Shown piece after piece: positions 39,037-50,439 of a DNA stretch of 64,000 nucleotides. The notes below the pieces were generated by a model. That model was given only the letters and a program-made list of their open reading frames with translations. It made no database searches and was not told the origin of the DNA. This stretch comes from Pseudoduganella aquatica. Lineage in GTDB: Bacteria; Pseudomonadota; Gammaproteobacteria; Burkholderiales; Burkholderiaceae_D. The stretch's first letter is position 1, and every line of letters starts with the position of its first letter. The stretch covers positions 151,770-215,769 of the forward strand of contig NZ_WWCU01000006.1 in the NCBI RefSeq assembly GCF_009857595.1, read 5' to 3'. A program made the translations under genes and the position numbers.

Positions 39037-39855
39037 TTACGGCTTCAGCTGGCGGATAGGAGAAACGCGCGGGAACACGTGGCCCCGGCTGCGCACTTCC
39101 TTGTTCCAGTCCTGGTTGGCCTGGTGCAGCGCCGCGTCGTAGTAGCCGCGCCCGTGGTCCAGGTGCAGGCTGACGATGGAGTGGCGCGCGCGCACGCCCC
39201 GCACGCCGATGTTGTTCAGCCTCAGGCCGATGTTCAGGTCTTCGCCGCCGTAGGCCATGCTCTCGTCGAAGCCGCCCACTTCCAGCACGTCGTGCCGCCA
39301 CGCGCAGCTATTGGCGCCGCTGAAGGCGTTGCGCGGGGAGAGGAAGTCGTAGAAGCGCCGCAGGCGCGGATTGCGCAGCAATCGGTTGCGGCTCTTGTCG
39401 AAGCCCGGGATGGCGCTCAGGAAGCCGTAGTCGAACAGGCGCTGGTCCAGGATGGCGGGCCGCAGGTCGTTATTCAGGTGGTAGGCCTCCGGCACGCTGA
39501 TATGGCTGCCGCCCGCCAGGAAAGCCCCCGGGCGGCTTAGCCGCAGATAGGTGTCGACAAAGTCGTCGCGCGGGATGCAGTCGCCGTCGGTGAACAGCAG
39601 CAGGTCGCCGCTGGCTTGCAGGATGGCCTTGTTCAGGGCGCGGCATTTGCCGAAGCCACGGTGCTCCTGGGTCAGGTGGATCAGCGGCAGGCCCAGGTGG
39701 CGGCAGTTTTCCACCGCCTCGGCAATCTCGGGGAACTCGCCGTCCTGGGACACGATGATCTCGTCCGGCATGCGGGTCTGGGCGGCGTAGCCGGTCAGGA
39801 CGAACTCCATTTCGCGGCGCTTTTTGTGCGCGGAGATGATAACGGTTATCTTCAT
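39037..39855 (-). CDS. Family 2 glycosyltransferase
   Basis: A 272-residue GT-A fold enzyme starting MKITVIISAHKKRREMEFVL. The DxD-like motif DGDC is within LLLFTDGDCIPRDDF and binds the metal and nucleotide sugar. A second part (FSGANSCAWRHDVLEVGGFD, GGEDLNIGLRLNNIG) matches the GT7-like C-terminal region. It is isolated: divergent from metH and 105 bases away from the tautomerase gene, without other polysaccharide genes. The acceptor and sugar are unknown. Confidence 0.9.
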   Translation of the reverse strand: MKITVIISAHKKRREMEFVLTGYAAQTRMPDEIIVSQDGEFPEIAEAVENCRHLGLPLIHLTQEHRGFGKCRALNKAILQASGDLLLFTDGDCIPRDDFVDTYLRLSRPGAFLAGGSHISVPEAYHLNNDLRPAILDQRLFDYGFLSAIPGFDKSRNRLLRNPRLRRFYDFLSPRNAFSGANSCAWRHDVLEVGGFDESMAYGGEDLNIGLRLNNIGVRGVRARHSIVSLHLDHGRGYYDAALHQANQDWNKEVRSRGHVFPRVSPIRQLKP

Positions 39856-39906
39856 GGCGCAATGTTACCGGAAAATGCCTCTTATGCTGCCGATGCTGCA
39901 ATGCCG

Positions 39907-39912
39907 TATAAT
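39907..39912 (+). promoter_or_regulatory. Candidate -10 box of metH
   Basis: A perfect TATAAT lies 57 bases before the metH ATG; no convincing -35 hexamer is found at normal spacing. No cobalamin-riboswitch B12 box is visible in this 113-base gap. Confidence 0.35.
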
Positions 39913-39968
39913 TTTAGACCCGGTATTGTCTTCTCAGCCTCCCTTCAGCCACGTCGCGAAAGTACGAA

Positions 39969-43751
<3,783 letters not shown>

Positions 43752-43818
43752 AAAAAACGGGAACCTTTGCGCGCTGCGATGGCCTAAGCATGGAGTTAAC
43801 CACTTCAACGGAGGCCAT

Positions 43819-44205
43819 ATGGAAAACGCAGTTGCAATCAAACGCTGGCAGGATCAGCTGATCCTGCTGCTCGGTTTGTGGCAGTTCATTACGCCCTGGG
43901 TGTTTGGCTACGGCATCCCGTCGCAGCTGGCGTGGAACGCTTTCGTGACCGGCGCGGTCATGGCGGCGCTGGCCGCGTTTGATCTGTACAAGACCTATTT
44001 CTGGGCGGTTGTGCTGAACCTGCTGGTTGGCGTCTGGGTGGCGGTGTCGCCCTGGGTGCTGGCGCGGGCCGAGCAGATCACCGTGCCGCAAGAGGCCATG
44101 TGGAACAACCTCATCGTCGGCGCGGCGGTTGCCGTGCTGGCGCTGTGGGAGATGCGCACGGATCCGGAGTTGCGCACGCATTGGCCGGGTGCGGCGCATC
44201 CGTGA
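43819..44205 (+). CDS. SPW-repeat membrane protein
   Basis: A 128-residue protein with two SPW-type motifs (TPWVFGY near residue 27 and SPWVLAR near 79) and four predicted membrane segments, at about residues 12-30, 40-58, 63-80 and 95-112. The family PF03779 is of unknown function. The ATG at 43819 follows a good GGAGG. It is downstream of metH with 67 bases between; co-transcription is uncertain. Confidence 0.85.
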   Translation: MENAVAIKRWQDQLILLLGLWQFITPWVFGYGIPSQLAWNAFVTGAVMAALAAFDLYKTYFWAVVLNLLVGVWVAVSPWVLARAEQITVPQEAMWNNLIVGAAVAVLALWEMRTDPELRTHWPGAAHP

Positions 44206-44219
44206 CCGTGGCGGAGCTT

Positions 44220-44250
44220 GGCGGGTTACGCGCCCAGGCGCTAACCCGCC
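44220..44250. repeat. Dispersed GGCGGGTTA/TAACCCGCC palindrome, copy E (single unit)
   Basis: A single unit with arms GGCGGGTTACGCG and CGCTAACCCGCC around CCCAGG. It fills most of the 49-base gap between the convergent SPW gene and the ABC-2 permease gene. Confidence 0.85.
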
Positions 44251-44254
44251 GGTT

Positions 44255-45544
44255 TCACTGGTCGCGGCGGAATTTCCAGATGGCGAGGCCGGCAAACACG
44301 GCGGCAAAGGCAAGCTGCACCGCCATGGGGCCAAGCGCGCCTTCCATGCCGAGGCCGCGCCACGTTACCGCGTCAAAGCCGTCCACCGCCCAGCGGGTGG
44401 GGATGGCGATCGTCAGCAGCTGCATCCACGCGGGGAAGACGAAGGACGGCACCCAGGCGCCGCCCAGCATCACCATGATCAGCGTGGCGAACACCGCAAT
44501 GCCGCGCGCGGCTTCCGGCGTCTTGCCGAAGGCGGCGATCAGCAGGCCGAAGCCTGCCGTCATCAGCGCGAAGCACAGCCCCACGCCCACGAAGCCCAGC
44601 GGGTTGGCAATCTGCACCTTGAAGATCAGCATGGCGCACAGGAAGATGGCCACCAGCAGGCCGGAGGCGATCACGGCGGCCGATATGGCGCGCGCCAGCA
44701 GCACCGTGGTCAGCGATACCGGCGCGGCCAGCAGCCGGCTCCAGATGCCCATGCGGCGCGCCAGCAGGATACCTATGCCCATGTCCACGCCCATGAACAG
44801 GATGAACTGCACGCTCATGCCCGCAAACGAGTGCGCGTAGCCGTTGTACTTGGGACCAGAGCTGAGCGCCTCGTCCTTGGTGGCGAAGGGCATGCTCAGG
44901 CCGGGCTTGGCCTTGGCGCCGTCCGCGCCGTCCTGCGCAGGCTTGGCCTGCTCGGTTTTCTGGAACTTGCGCACGCTGGCCAGCATGTCGCGCAGTTCGG
45001 GATTGCCCTTGCCTTTCGCAGTCTCCTGCTCCAGCTCGAGCAGGCTGGTGTCCATGAACTTGGCGCCCGTGTCGCCGCCGAACATTTCCGCGCTGACGAT
45101 CTGCATCACCTGCTGCGTGAGCATGCCTTTCACCATGGCCAGCGTGGTCGATTGCGAGGGGTCGTAGAACACCGGGATCTCCGGCTTGTTCCCCGCACTG
45201 AACAGCGCTTTGCCTGCGGCGTCGCCGAAGCCTTGCGGAATCACCACGGCCACGGTGAGCTTGCCGGAACGGACCCTGGCTTGCGCCTCTTCCAGCGGCA
45301 GTTCAATGATGCGCAGCGTGGCGTCCGCCTTCAGGCCGTCGGCAATCTTCACGCCGACCGGGCTGCTGTCCTGCAGCACCAGGCCGACGTCGATCTTGCC
45401 GGTCTTGGAATCGCCGCTGCCGCCGAACAGGGAGCCGAAGAAGGCAGCCAGCACGATGGGCAGCATCAGGTTGATCAGCAGCGCGCGCTTGTCGCCGAGG
45501 TAGAGGATGAGGTCTTTGCGGACCAGTGCGAAAAATGCGGTCAT
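44255..45544 (-). CDS. ABC-2 type transporter permease
   Basis: A 429-residue exporter subunit paired with the ATPase at 45556. It has one N-terminal membrane segment, an extended periplasmic domain (about residues 40-200, YHDG-free, rich in Lys), and five to six C-terminal segments including LLAAPVSLTTVLLARAISAA. The ATG at 45544 is preferred because AAGGA is 5 bases upstream; another ATG abuts at 45547. It lies 11 bases after the ATPase. YhhJ/YbhR-like exporters of this family move drugs or lipids; substrate unknown. Confidence 0.9.
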   Translation of the reverse strand: MTAFFALVRKDLILYLGDKRALLINLMLPIVLAAFFGSLFGGSGDSKTGKIDVGLVLQDSSPVGVKIADGLKADATLRIIELPLEEAQARVRSGKLTVAVVIPQGFGDAAGKALFSAGNKPEIPVFYDPSQSTTLAMVKGMLTQQVMQIVSAEMFGGDTGAKFMDTSLLELEQETAKGKGNPELRDMLASVRKFQKTEQAKPAQDGADGAKAKPGLSMPFATKDEALSSGPKYNGYAHSFAGMSVQFILFMGVDMGIGILLARRMGIWSRLLAAPVSLTTVLLARAISAAVIASGLLVAIFLCAMLIFKVQIANPLGFVGVGLCFALMTAGFGLLIAAFGKTPEAARGIAVFATLIMVMLGGAWVPSFVFPAWMQLLTIAIPTRWAVDGFDAVTWRGLGMEGALGPMAVQLAFAAVFAGLAIWKFRRDQ

Positions 45545-45555
45545 CATGGTCCTTT

Positions 45556-46530
45556 TCAGTCGCGCAGGCTGCGGCCGGTGAGGTTGAGGAAGATGTCTTC
45601 AAGATTGGTCTTGGCGGTGGCGAAGTGCTGCAGGGCGCAGCCCTGCGCGTTCAGCCAGGCCAGCACGGAAGCCGCGTGCGCGGTAGCGGCCAGGCCGATT
45701 TCCAGCACCGGGCCGCCCTCGCCGGCCTGGCTGCCCAGCTCGCGCACGGCGCTCACGCCCGGCAGGCTGCGCAGGCCGGCGAGCAGCTCGGCCATGCGCT
45801 CGGCCGCCAGCGGCTGCGCCAGTTCGGCACGCAGCGCCGCTTGCGCGGGCAGGCGGCGGTACAGGTCGGCCGGGCTTTCATCGGCCAGCACTTTGCCGTG
45901 GTCGATGATGACGATGTGGTCGGCCAGCCGCTCCACTTCCTCCATGTAGTGGCTGGTGTAGATCAGCGCCATGCCCTTGGCCTTGAGCGCTTCCAGCGTG
46001 TCGAAGATGGCGTTGCGGCTTTGCGGATCGACGCCCACGGTGGGCTCGTCCAGGATCAGCAGCTTGGGTTCGTGCAGCAGCGCTGCGGCGATATTGAGGC
46101 GGCGCTTCATGCCGCCGGAGAAGGTGGATGGCTTGTCGGCAGCGCGGTCCGCCAGGCGCACCATGTCCAGCGCCTGCGCGCAGCGCTCCTTGAGCAGCGC
46201 GCCTTTCAGGCCGTACAGCGCGCCGAAGAGCTTGAGGTTTTCCAGCGCGGACAGGTCTTCATACAGCGCCAGGTCCTGCGGCACCAGGCCGATCTTGAGC
46301 TTGGCGCCGGTCTGGCCCTGGGCCATGGCCTCCCCTTCCAGCTCGACGCTGCCGCTGTCGCTGCGCAGCAGGCCGCAGATCATGCTGACGGTGCTGGACT
46401 TGCCGGCGCCGTTGGGGCCGATCAGGCCGACGGTCTGGCCGTGCCGGACCTGGAAATTCACGCCGTCGACCGCGAGGCGGCCGCCGTAGGATTTGCTGAG
46501 TTGATTGACGCTGAGCAGGACTGAAGTCAT
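45556..46530 (-). CDS. ABC transporter ATP-binding protein
   Basis: A 324-residue nucleotide-binding subunit. Walker A is [11 protein letters not shown], the Q-loop lies in IGLVPQDLALYED, the signature is FSGGMKRRLN, Walker B is LLILDEPTVGVDP and the switch His is in YTSHYMEEVE. About 90 C-terminal residues add a small domain (DRRLPAQAALRAEL-type). The upstream region contains dyads that could be an operator. It forms an operon with the permease at 44255. Substrate unknown. Confidence 0.92.
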   Translation of the reverse strand: MTSVLLSVNQLSKSYGGRLAVDGVNFQVRHGQTVGLIGPNGAGKSSTVSMICGLLRSDSGSVELEGEAMAQGQTGAKLKIGLVPQDLALYEDLSALENLKLFGALYGLKGALLKERCAQALDMVRLADRAADKPSTFSGGMKRRLNIAAALLHEPKLLILDEPTVGVDPQSRNAIFDTLEALKAKGMALIYTSHYMEEVERLADHIVIIDHGKVLADESPADLYRRLPAQAALRAELAQPLAAERMAELLAGLRSLPGVSAVRELGSQAGEGGPVLEIGLAATAHAASVLAWLNAQGCALQHFATAKTNLEDIFLNLTGRSLRD

Positions 46531-46538
46531 GGCGCGGT

Positions 46539-46626
46539 GCGATCCGTTAATAAGATCGCAAGCTTATCGCGCCTGTTAGCCTTCTAGCAAGTGACAAGTG
46601 TCATGACTTGTTGTGACAAGTCACAA
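46539..46626 (-). promoter_or_regulatory. Two dyads upstream of the ABC-2 exporter operon
   Basis: GCGATC (46539-46544) pairs with GATCGC (46554-46559), just before the ATPase start. Further upstream TTGTGAC-AA-GTCACAA (46611-46626) is a perfect 16-base dyad, with related TGACAAGT and ACTTGT words beside it (46591-46610). It overlaps the 3' end of the EAL/HDOD gene. A repressor site is likely but the regulator is unknown. Confidence 0.5.
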
Positions 46627-47901
46627 TGCGTAGCGCACCACGTTGTCGCTCCACTCGAACGCCGCCATTTCCAGTTCCACCAGTTCGTCGGTGGAGACGG
46701 CCAGGTCGCGCAGCGTGGGCACGATCTGGTGCTCCAGCTCCTCGATCTGTTCGATGGATTCGGCCAGCTTGAGCAGGTCGCCGAAGAAGCCGCCACGGAA
46801 CATCAGCGCATCCTGCACCTCGTCGATGACGGGGATCTGGGCCAGGATTTCGGACATGGGGATGCCGAACAGCGTATCCATCAGCGACATGATGCCAACC
46901 GTGAAGGCGATGTCGGCGCAGTGGCGCTGGCTGGGGCGCAGCTTGAGCGCCAGCAGCTCCAGCAGGCGGCCGCGCGTGGTGGCCAGCATCAGCAGCGGCG
47001 TCATGCTGTGGCCGCGCTTGCTCGGTTCTGCGTACAGCATGATTTGCAGCCAGCGCTGCAGCTGGCGGCGGCCCAGGATGGTCACGGCCTGGCTCAGCGA
47101 GTCGATGCGCTGGCGCGCGCCCACGGCAGGCGTGTTCACCAGGCGCAACAGGTTCAGCGCCAGCGACACGTCGCGCTTGATGGCGCGTTCGATTTCCAGG
47201 TTGTCCGCTTCCGACGTCACCAGGGTCATCAGCTCCATCACGGCCAGCTGCGACGGCGACAGTTTCTTGCCGCTCATGATGACCGGCTTGGCAAAGTAAT
47301 AGCCCTGGAAGTAGTCGAAGCCCAGGTCCAGGCAGTGCTTGAACTCCTCGCGGGTTTCCACTTTTTCGGCCACCAGCTTCTTGCCGTCCTGCTTGAAGCG
47401 CGGCGCCAGCTTCATCAGGATGGGCAGCGGCGTGTCGCGCATGCTCATCTTGACGTACTCGATCATGGGCATCAGCGACTGCACATTGCCGGTTTCGCCG
47501 GTCACGTCGTCCAGCGCGAAGCTGAAGCCGTGGCTCACCAGCTCGGCCATGCGCTTGAGCACCGGCGGCGTGGCTTCCATGGTTTCCACGATTTCCAGCA
47601 CCACTTTTTCGCGCGGCAGGAAACCGAAGATGTCGCTCATGATGACGTCGGCATCGACATTGACGAAGCCGAGCGCGTCGCCGATCACTTTTTCCATGCC
47701 CAGCTGGGAGGCGTGGGCGATCACGGACGCGGTGGCGCCGATGTCGCTGACGATGTTGGCCGGCCCGACGGGCGCGTTGCGGAACAACAACTCATAACCG
47801 AACAACGCCTGATTGCGGTCCAGCATAGGCTGACGGCCAAGATAGAACTCGCGCACACGCAAATTCCTGGAGGCCGCACTAGTAGGCGAAAGGTCGATCA
47901 T
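46621..47901 (-). CDS. EAL-HDOD (YuxH-type) signalling protein
   Basis: A 426-residue protein with an N-terminal EAL-like domain (about residues 20-200) and a C-terminal HDOD domain (about 205-400). The EAL signature reads GYELLFR where active phosphodiesterases have EALLRW, and the later catalytic DDVTGE is the only retained acidic pair. A cyclic-di-GMP-binding rather than hydrolysing role is inferred. The gene is upstream of the ABC exporter in the same direction, with operator-like dyads in between. No linked chemotaxis gene is seen. Confidence 0.9.
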   Translation of the reverse strand: MIDLSPTSAASRNLRVREFYLGRQPMLDRNQALFGYELLFRNAPVGPANIVSDIGATASVIAHASQLGMEKVIGDALGFVNVDADVIMSDIFGFLPREKVVLEIVETMEATPPVLKRMAELVSHGFSFALDDVTGETGNVQSLMPMIEYVKMSMRDTPLPILMKLAPRFKQDGKKLVAEKVETREEFKHCLDLGFDYFQGYYFAKPVIMSGKKLSPSQLAVMELMTLVTSEADNLEIERAIKRDVSLALNLLRLVNTPAVGARQRIDSLSQAVTILGRRQLQRWLQIMLYAEPSKRGHSMTPLLMLATTRGRLLELLALKLRPSQRHCADIAFTVGIMSLMDTLFGIPMSEILAQIPVIDEVQDALMFRGGFFGDLLKLAESIEQIEELEHQIVPTLRDLAVSTDELVELEMAAFEWSDNVVRYAL

Positions 47902-48005
47902 GGAAGGGTCCGTCTCAGTTCAGGAAACAATGGTGCCAAATGGCAACTAACCCGCTGTTTTACGCGGTTTTACCTGATATTTTGGCATCATTCACGCATG
48001 TTGTC

Positions 48006-48794
48006 TCAAACAATTTTCGCGTTACCCGGCGCATCAGGTATTCCATCGAGAAATACTTTCAGTTCACCGGGCACAAACGCCGTCCATTGCTCGTTCGTTG
48101 TCAGCGGCTGGGTGACGATAATGGCCACGCGGTCGTCCGGCGTGGTGACCTCGGAAAAGTCCACGGTCACGTCCTCGTCGGACAATTCGGCGGTCAGGAA
48201 GGGATATTGACGCACCAGGTAATACAGATTGGTGGAGCAGTGCGCGTACAGTTCGTTGCCGCTGGCCAGCAGCATATTGAAGGTGCCGTGCGCGGCGATA
48301 CCGGCCACCAGCTCTTCCAGCACGCCGCGCAGGGCGGCCCGTTCGGGGCGCTGGTCGCCAAAACGGGCGCGCAGCGTCTGCAGGATGTAGCAGAAGGCCC
48401 GCTCGCTGTCGGTGTTGCCGACCGGGCGGAAAGCACCGTCCAGCACGGGATGGAATTCCTTCAGGTCGCCGTTGTGGGCGAACACCCAGTAGCTGCCCCA
48501 CAGCTCGCGCACGAAGGGATGGCAGTTCTCCAGCGCCACCAGGCCTTGCGTGGCCTTGCGGATGTGCGCGATCACGTTGCGCGACTTGATGGGGTAGTTC
48601 TTGATCAGCTCGGCGATCGGCGAGGCGATGGCGGCCTGGTGGTCGACAAAATGGCGCACGCCGGCGCCCTCGAAAAAGGCGATGCCCCAGCCGTCATGGT
48701 GGGTGTCGGTGCGGCCGCCGCGCATGGCGAAGCCGGTGAAACTGAACACAATGTCGGTCGGGACATTGCAGTTCATGGCTAGTAATTGGCACAT
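48006..48794 (-). CDS. Class II glutamine amidotransferase (YafJ-like)
   Basis: A 262-residue N-terminal nucleophile amidotransferase domain. The start at 48794 yields MCQLLAMNC, leaving Cys2 as the exposed catalytic nucleophile after Met removal; an upstream in-frame ATG would bury it. Family segments GWGIAFF, AHIRKATQG and FAHNGDLKEF are present. The glutamine-using domain stands alone here, as in YafJ; the acceptor is unknown. It has no close operon partner; its 5' end is 50 bases from DUF3567. Confidence 0.9.
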   Translation of the reverse strand: MCQLLAMNCNVPTDIVFSFTGFAMRGGRTDTHHDGWGIAFFEGAGVRHFVDHQAAIASPIAELIKNYPIKSRNVIAHIRKATQGLVALENCHPFVRELWGSYWVFAHNGDLKEFHPVLDGAFRPVGNTDSERAFCYILQTLRARFGDQRPERAALRGVLEELVAGIAAHGTFNMLLASGNELYAHCSTNLYYLVRQYPFLTAELSDEDVTVDFSEVTTPDDRVAIIVTQPLTTNEQWTAFVPGELKVFLDGIPDAPGNAKIV

Positions 48795-48843
48795 AGTAAG
48801 GGAGAATCTGCAACAGACTCTCACCTTACCATGCCTGCGGCCT

Positions 48844-49101
48844 TTAATGCAGCAGCACGGGCTGGCTCATCAGGGACTCGTAGCTGCCGAGGAATTCGTC
48901 GACTTCCTCCATGGTGGGCTCGCTGGCAATCAGCTGGGTGACGTCGCGCCGGAAGCTTTGCGCCAGCACGCCCGCGATGAAGATCTCGCGCTTGCAGCCT
49001 TTGTCCACAATTTCATAGCCGCCAAAACGCAGGGCCTCCAGGTCGCGGTCCGCACCGAATTCAACCACGCTGTACTGCTCGCTGTTGTAGATCAGGTTCA
49101 T
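48844..49101 (-). CDS. DUF3567 protein
   Basis: An 85-residue protein starting MNLIYNSEQYSVVEFGADRD, the recognisable pattern of DUF3567, a family known almost only from Betaproteobacteria. Its function is unknown; it may bind nucleic acid or act as a small regulator, but nothing in the sequence shows this. It lies 77 bases downstream of the CobW-like gene on the same strand, so co-transcription with ntrX is possible. Confidence 0.88.
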   Translation of the reverse strand: MNLIYNSEQYSVVEFGADRDLEALRFGGYEIVDKGCKREIFIAGVLAQSFRRDVTQLIASEPTMEEVDEFLGSYESLMSQPVLLH

Positions 49102-49178
49102 TTGGCTTCCTTCACGCTAGAGGCGGAAGCTCATGTGTTCCGCCGGTCCATATTGAAGTGGGGACCGGGCGCCGCTTT

Positions 49179-49637
49179 TCAAGCCTGGGCTTGCAAATCG
49201 GTATCCAGGTCCAGCAAATCGCCATACGGAGCTTGCTGCAGCATGCTGCGCAACTGGTCCACATGCTCCGCATTTGCCAGGCTGATGAACAGCTGCGCTG
49301 GCGGACGGCGCAGCAGACGGTTCAATGTTACTCGCAAAACGAGATTTCCTGCGCAGCACAAACAGCCGGGAGCGATGCGCTGCACATTCAGGCCTGTTTC
49401 GGGGGAGGAGATAAGGGGGGAATTGGCGTCCGCCAGGCCTTCCAGAATTACAGCGGACTGCGCGGCGGACTGCGCGGCCGCCATATTGGCGAGCGCGGCG
49501 GCGATGGCCGCTTCGCGCACAGCCGCGCGCGGGCCGGTCACCAGCGTGACGCGGGTACGCGCGGCCGCAGCGGGCGATGGCGGACCGCCCGCGCCGGCCC
49601 CGGCTGCGCCGGGAGCGGCATCGGCGGCGCTGGCCAT
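49179..49637 (-). CDS. Degenerate CobW/COG0523-like protein
   Basis: A 152-residue protein that resembles the first half of CobW-type GTPases: TRVTLVTG at residues 28-35, then GCLCC (91-95, the metal-binding CxCC motif) and FISLANAEHVDQLRSML, in the place of the usual IETTGLADPAP. The Walker A Lys-Thr is missing (TGPRAAVREA) and the NE/FG guanine-side motif is replaced, so GTP hydrolysis is unlikely. Its ATG overlaps the ntrX stop by one base (TAATG), so expression is coupled. The first 25 residues are Ala/Gly/Pro-rich. Function unknown. Confidence 0.75.
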   Translation of the reverse strand: MASAADAAPGAAGAGAGGPPSPAAAARTRVTLVTGPRAAVREAAIAAALANMAAAQSAAQSAVILEGLADANSPLISSPETGLNVQRIAPGCLCCAGNLVLRVTLNRLLRRPPAQLFISLANAEHVDQLRSMLQQAPYGDLLDLDTDLQAQA

Positions 49638-50356
49638 TATTGGTTCTTCTTGGCCAGCTTGCCCGGCTCCACGCCCAGCTGCTTGAGCTTGCGGTACAAG
49701 TGGGTGCGTTCCAGGCCGGTCTTCTCCGCCACCCGCGTCATGCTGCCGCCTTCGCGGCCCAGGTGGTGCTCGAAATACATGCGCTCGAAGGCGTCGCGCG
49801 CTTCGCGCAGCGGCAGGTCGAACGACAGGTTGAACATATGGCCCTCGCCCGCCGTGGCGCCCGCGCCGCGCACCGAGGCGTGGGCTTGCGGCATGGCGGC
49901 GCTGAACGGCGCGCCGGCGGCGACCGCGCCGTCTTCCGGCGGCGGCGCCACGGCCGGACGCGGCGCCAGCGACGGCGAACGCACGGTTTCCTGGGCGCGC
50001 GTCAGGCCTGCTTGCACTGCCTTCAGCAGTTTCTGCATGGCAATTGGCTTTTCCAGGAAATTCAGCGCGCCGATGCGCGTCGCTTCCACCGCCGTATCGA
50101 TGGTGGCGTGGCCGGACATCATAATGACGGGCATGGTCAGCAAGCCGTCGCGCTGCCATTCCTTCAGCAGCGTCACGCCGTCCGTGTCCGGCATCCAAAT
50201 GTCGAGCAGGACCAGATCCGGCGCGCCTTGTGCACGCGCCTCGCGCGCCTGCTGCGCGTTTTCGGCAAGCTGTATTGCGTGTCCCTCGTCGCTCAAAATT
50301 TCCGAGAGCAACTCGCGGATACCCATTTCATCATCCACTACCAGAATGTTTGCCAT
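49637..50356 (-). CDS. ntrX: NtrX-type response regulator lacking the AAA+ domain
   Basis: A 239-residue regulator. The receiver domain has the phosphoacceptor Asp in LVLLDIWMPDTDG, with DDE at residues 8-10 and KPI near residue 104. An Ala/Pro-rich linker follows, then a Fis-type HTH at the C-terminus (GGSMTRVAEKTGLERTHLYRKL). The sigma54-interacting AAA+ ATPase present in canonical NtrX is absent, as often seen in Betaproteobacteria. It is downstream of ntrY, 83 bases apart, in the same direction; the paired sensor is ntrY. Confidence 0.92.
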   Translation of the reverse strand: MANILVVDDEMGIRELLSEILSDEGHAIQLAENAQQAREARAQGAPDLVLLDIWMPDTDGVTLLKEWQRDGLLTMPVIMMSGHATIDTAVEATRIGALNFLEKPIAMQKLLKAVQAGLTRAQETVRSPSLAPRPAVAPPPEDGAVAAGAPFSAAMPQAHASVRGAGATAGEGHMFNLSFDLPLREARDAFERMYFEHHLGREGGSMTRVAEKTGLERTHLYRKLKQLGVEPGKLAKKNQ

Positions 50357-50439
50357 CTATCCCTGCCTTTTTTTCATTCGCCGGTCATGCTGACATTGTA
50401 AGCCTGCATGCTAGCAATTATTTTATTAGTCTTCCAATA

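Noticed and set aside
46611..46626. CRP-type site TGTGA...TCACA upstream of the ABC exporter
   Set aside because: The spacer between the half-sites is 4 bases, not the 6 of CRP, so it is reported as an unassigned dyad.
50357..50439. Sigma54 promoter in front of ntrX (TGGCA-like)
   Set aside because: The GG and GC elements are off by one base from the required spacing.
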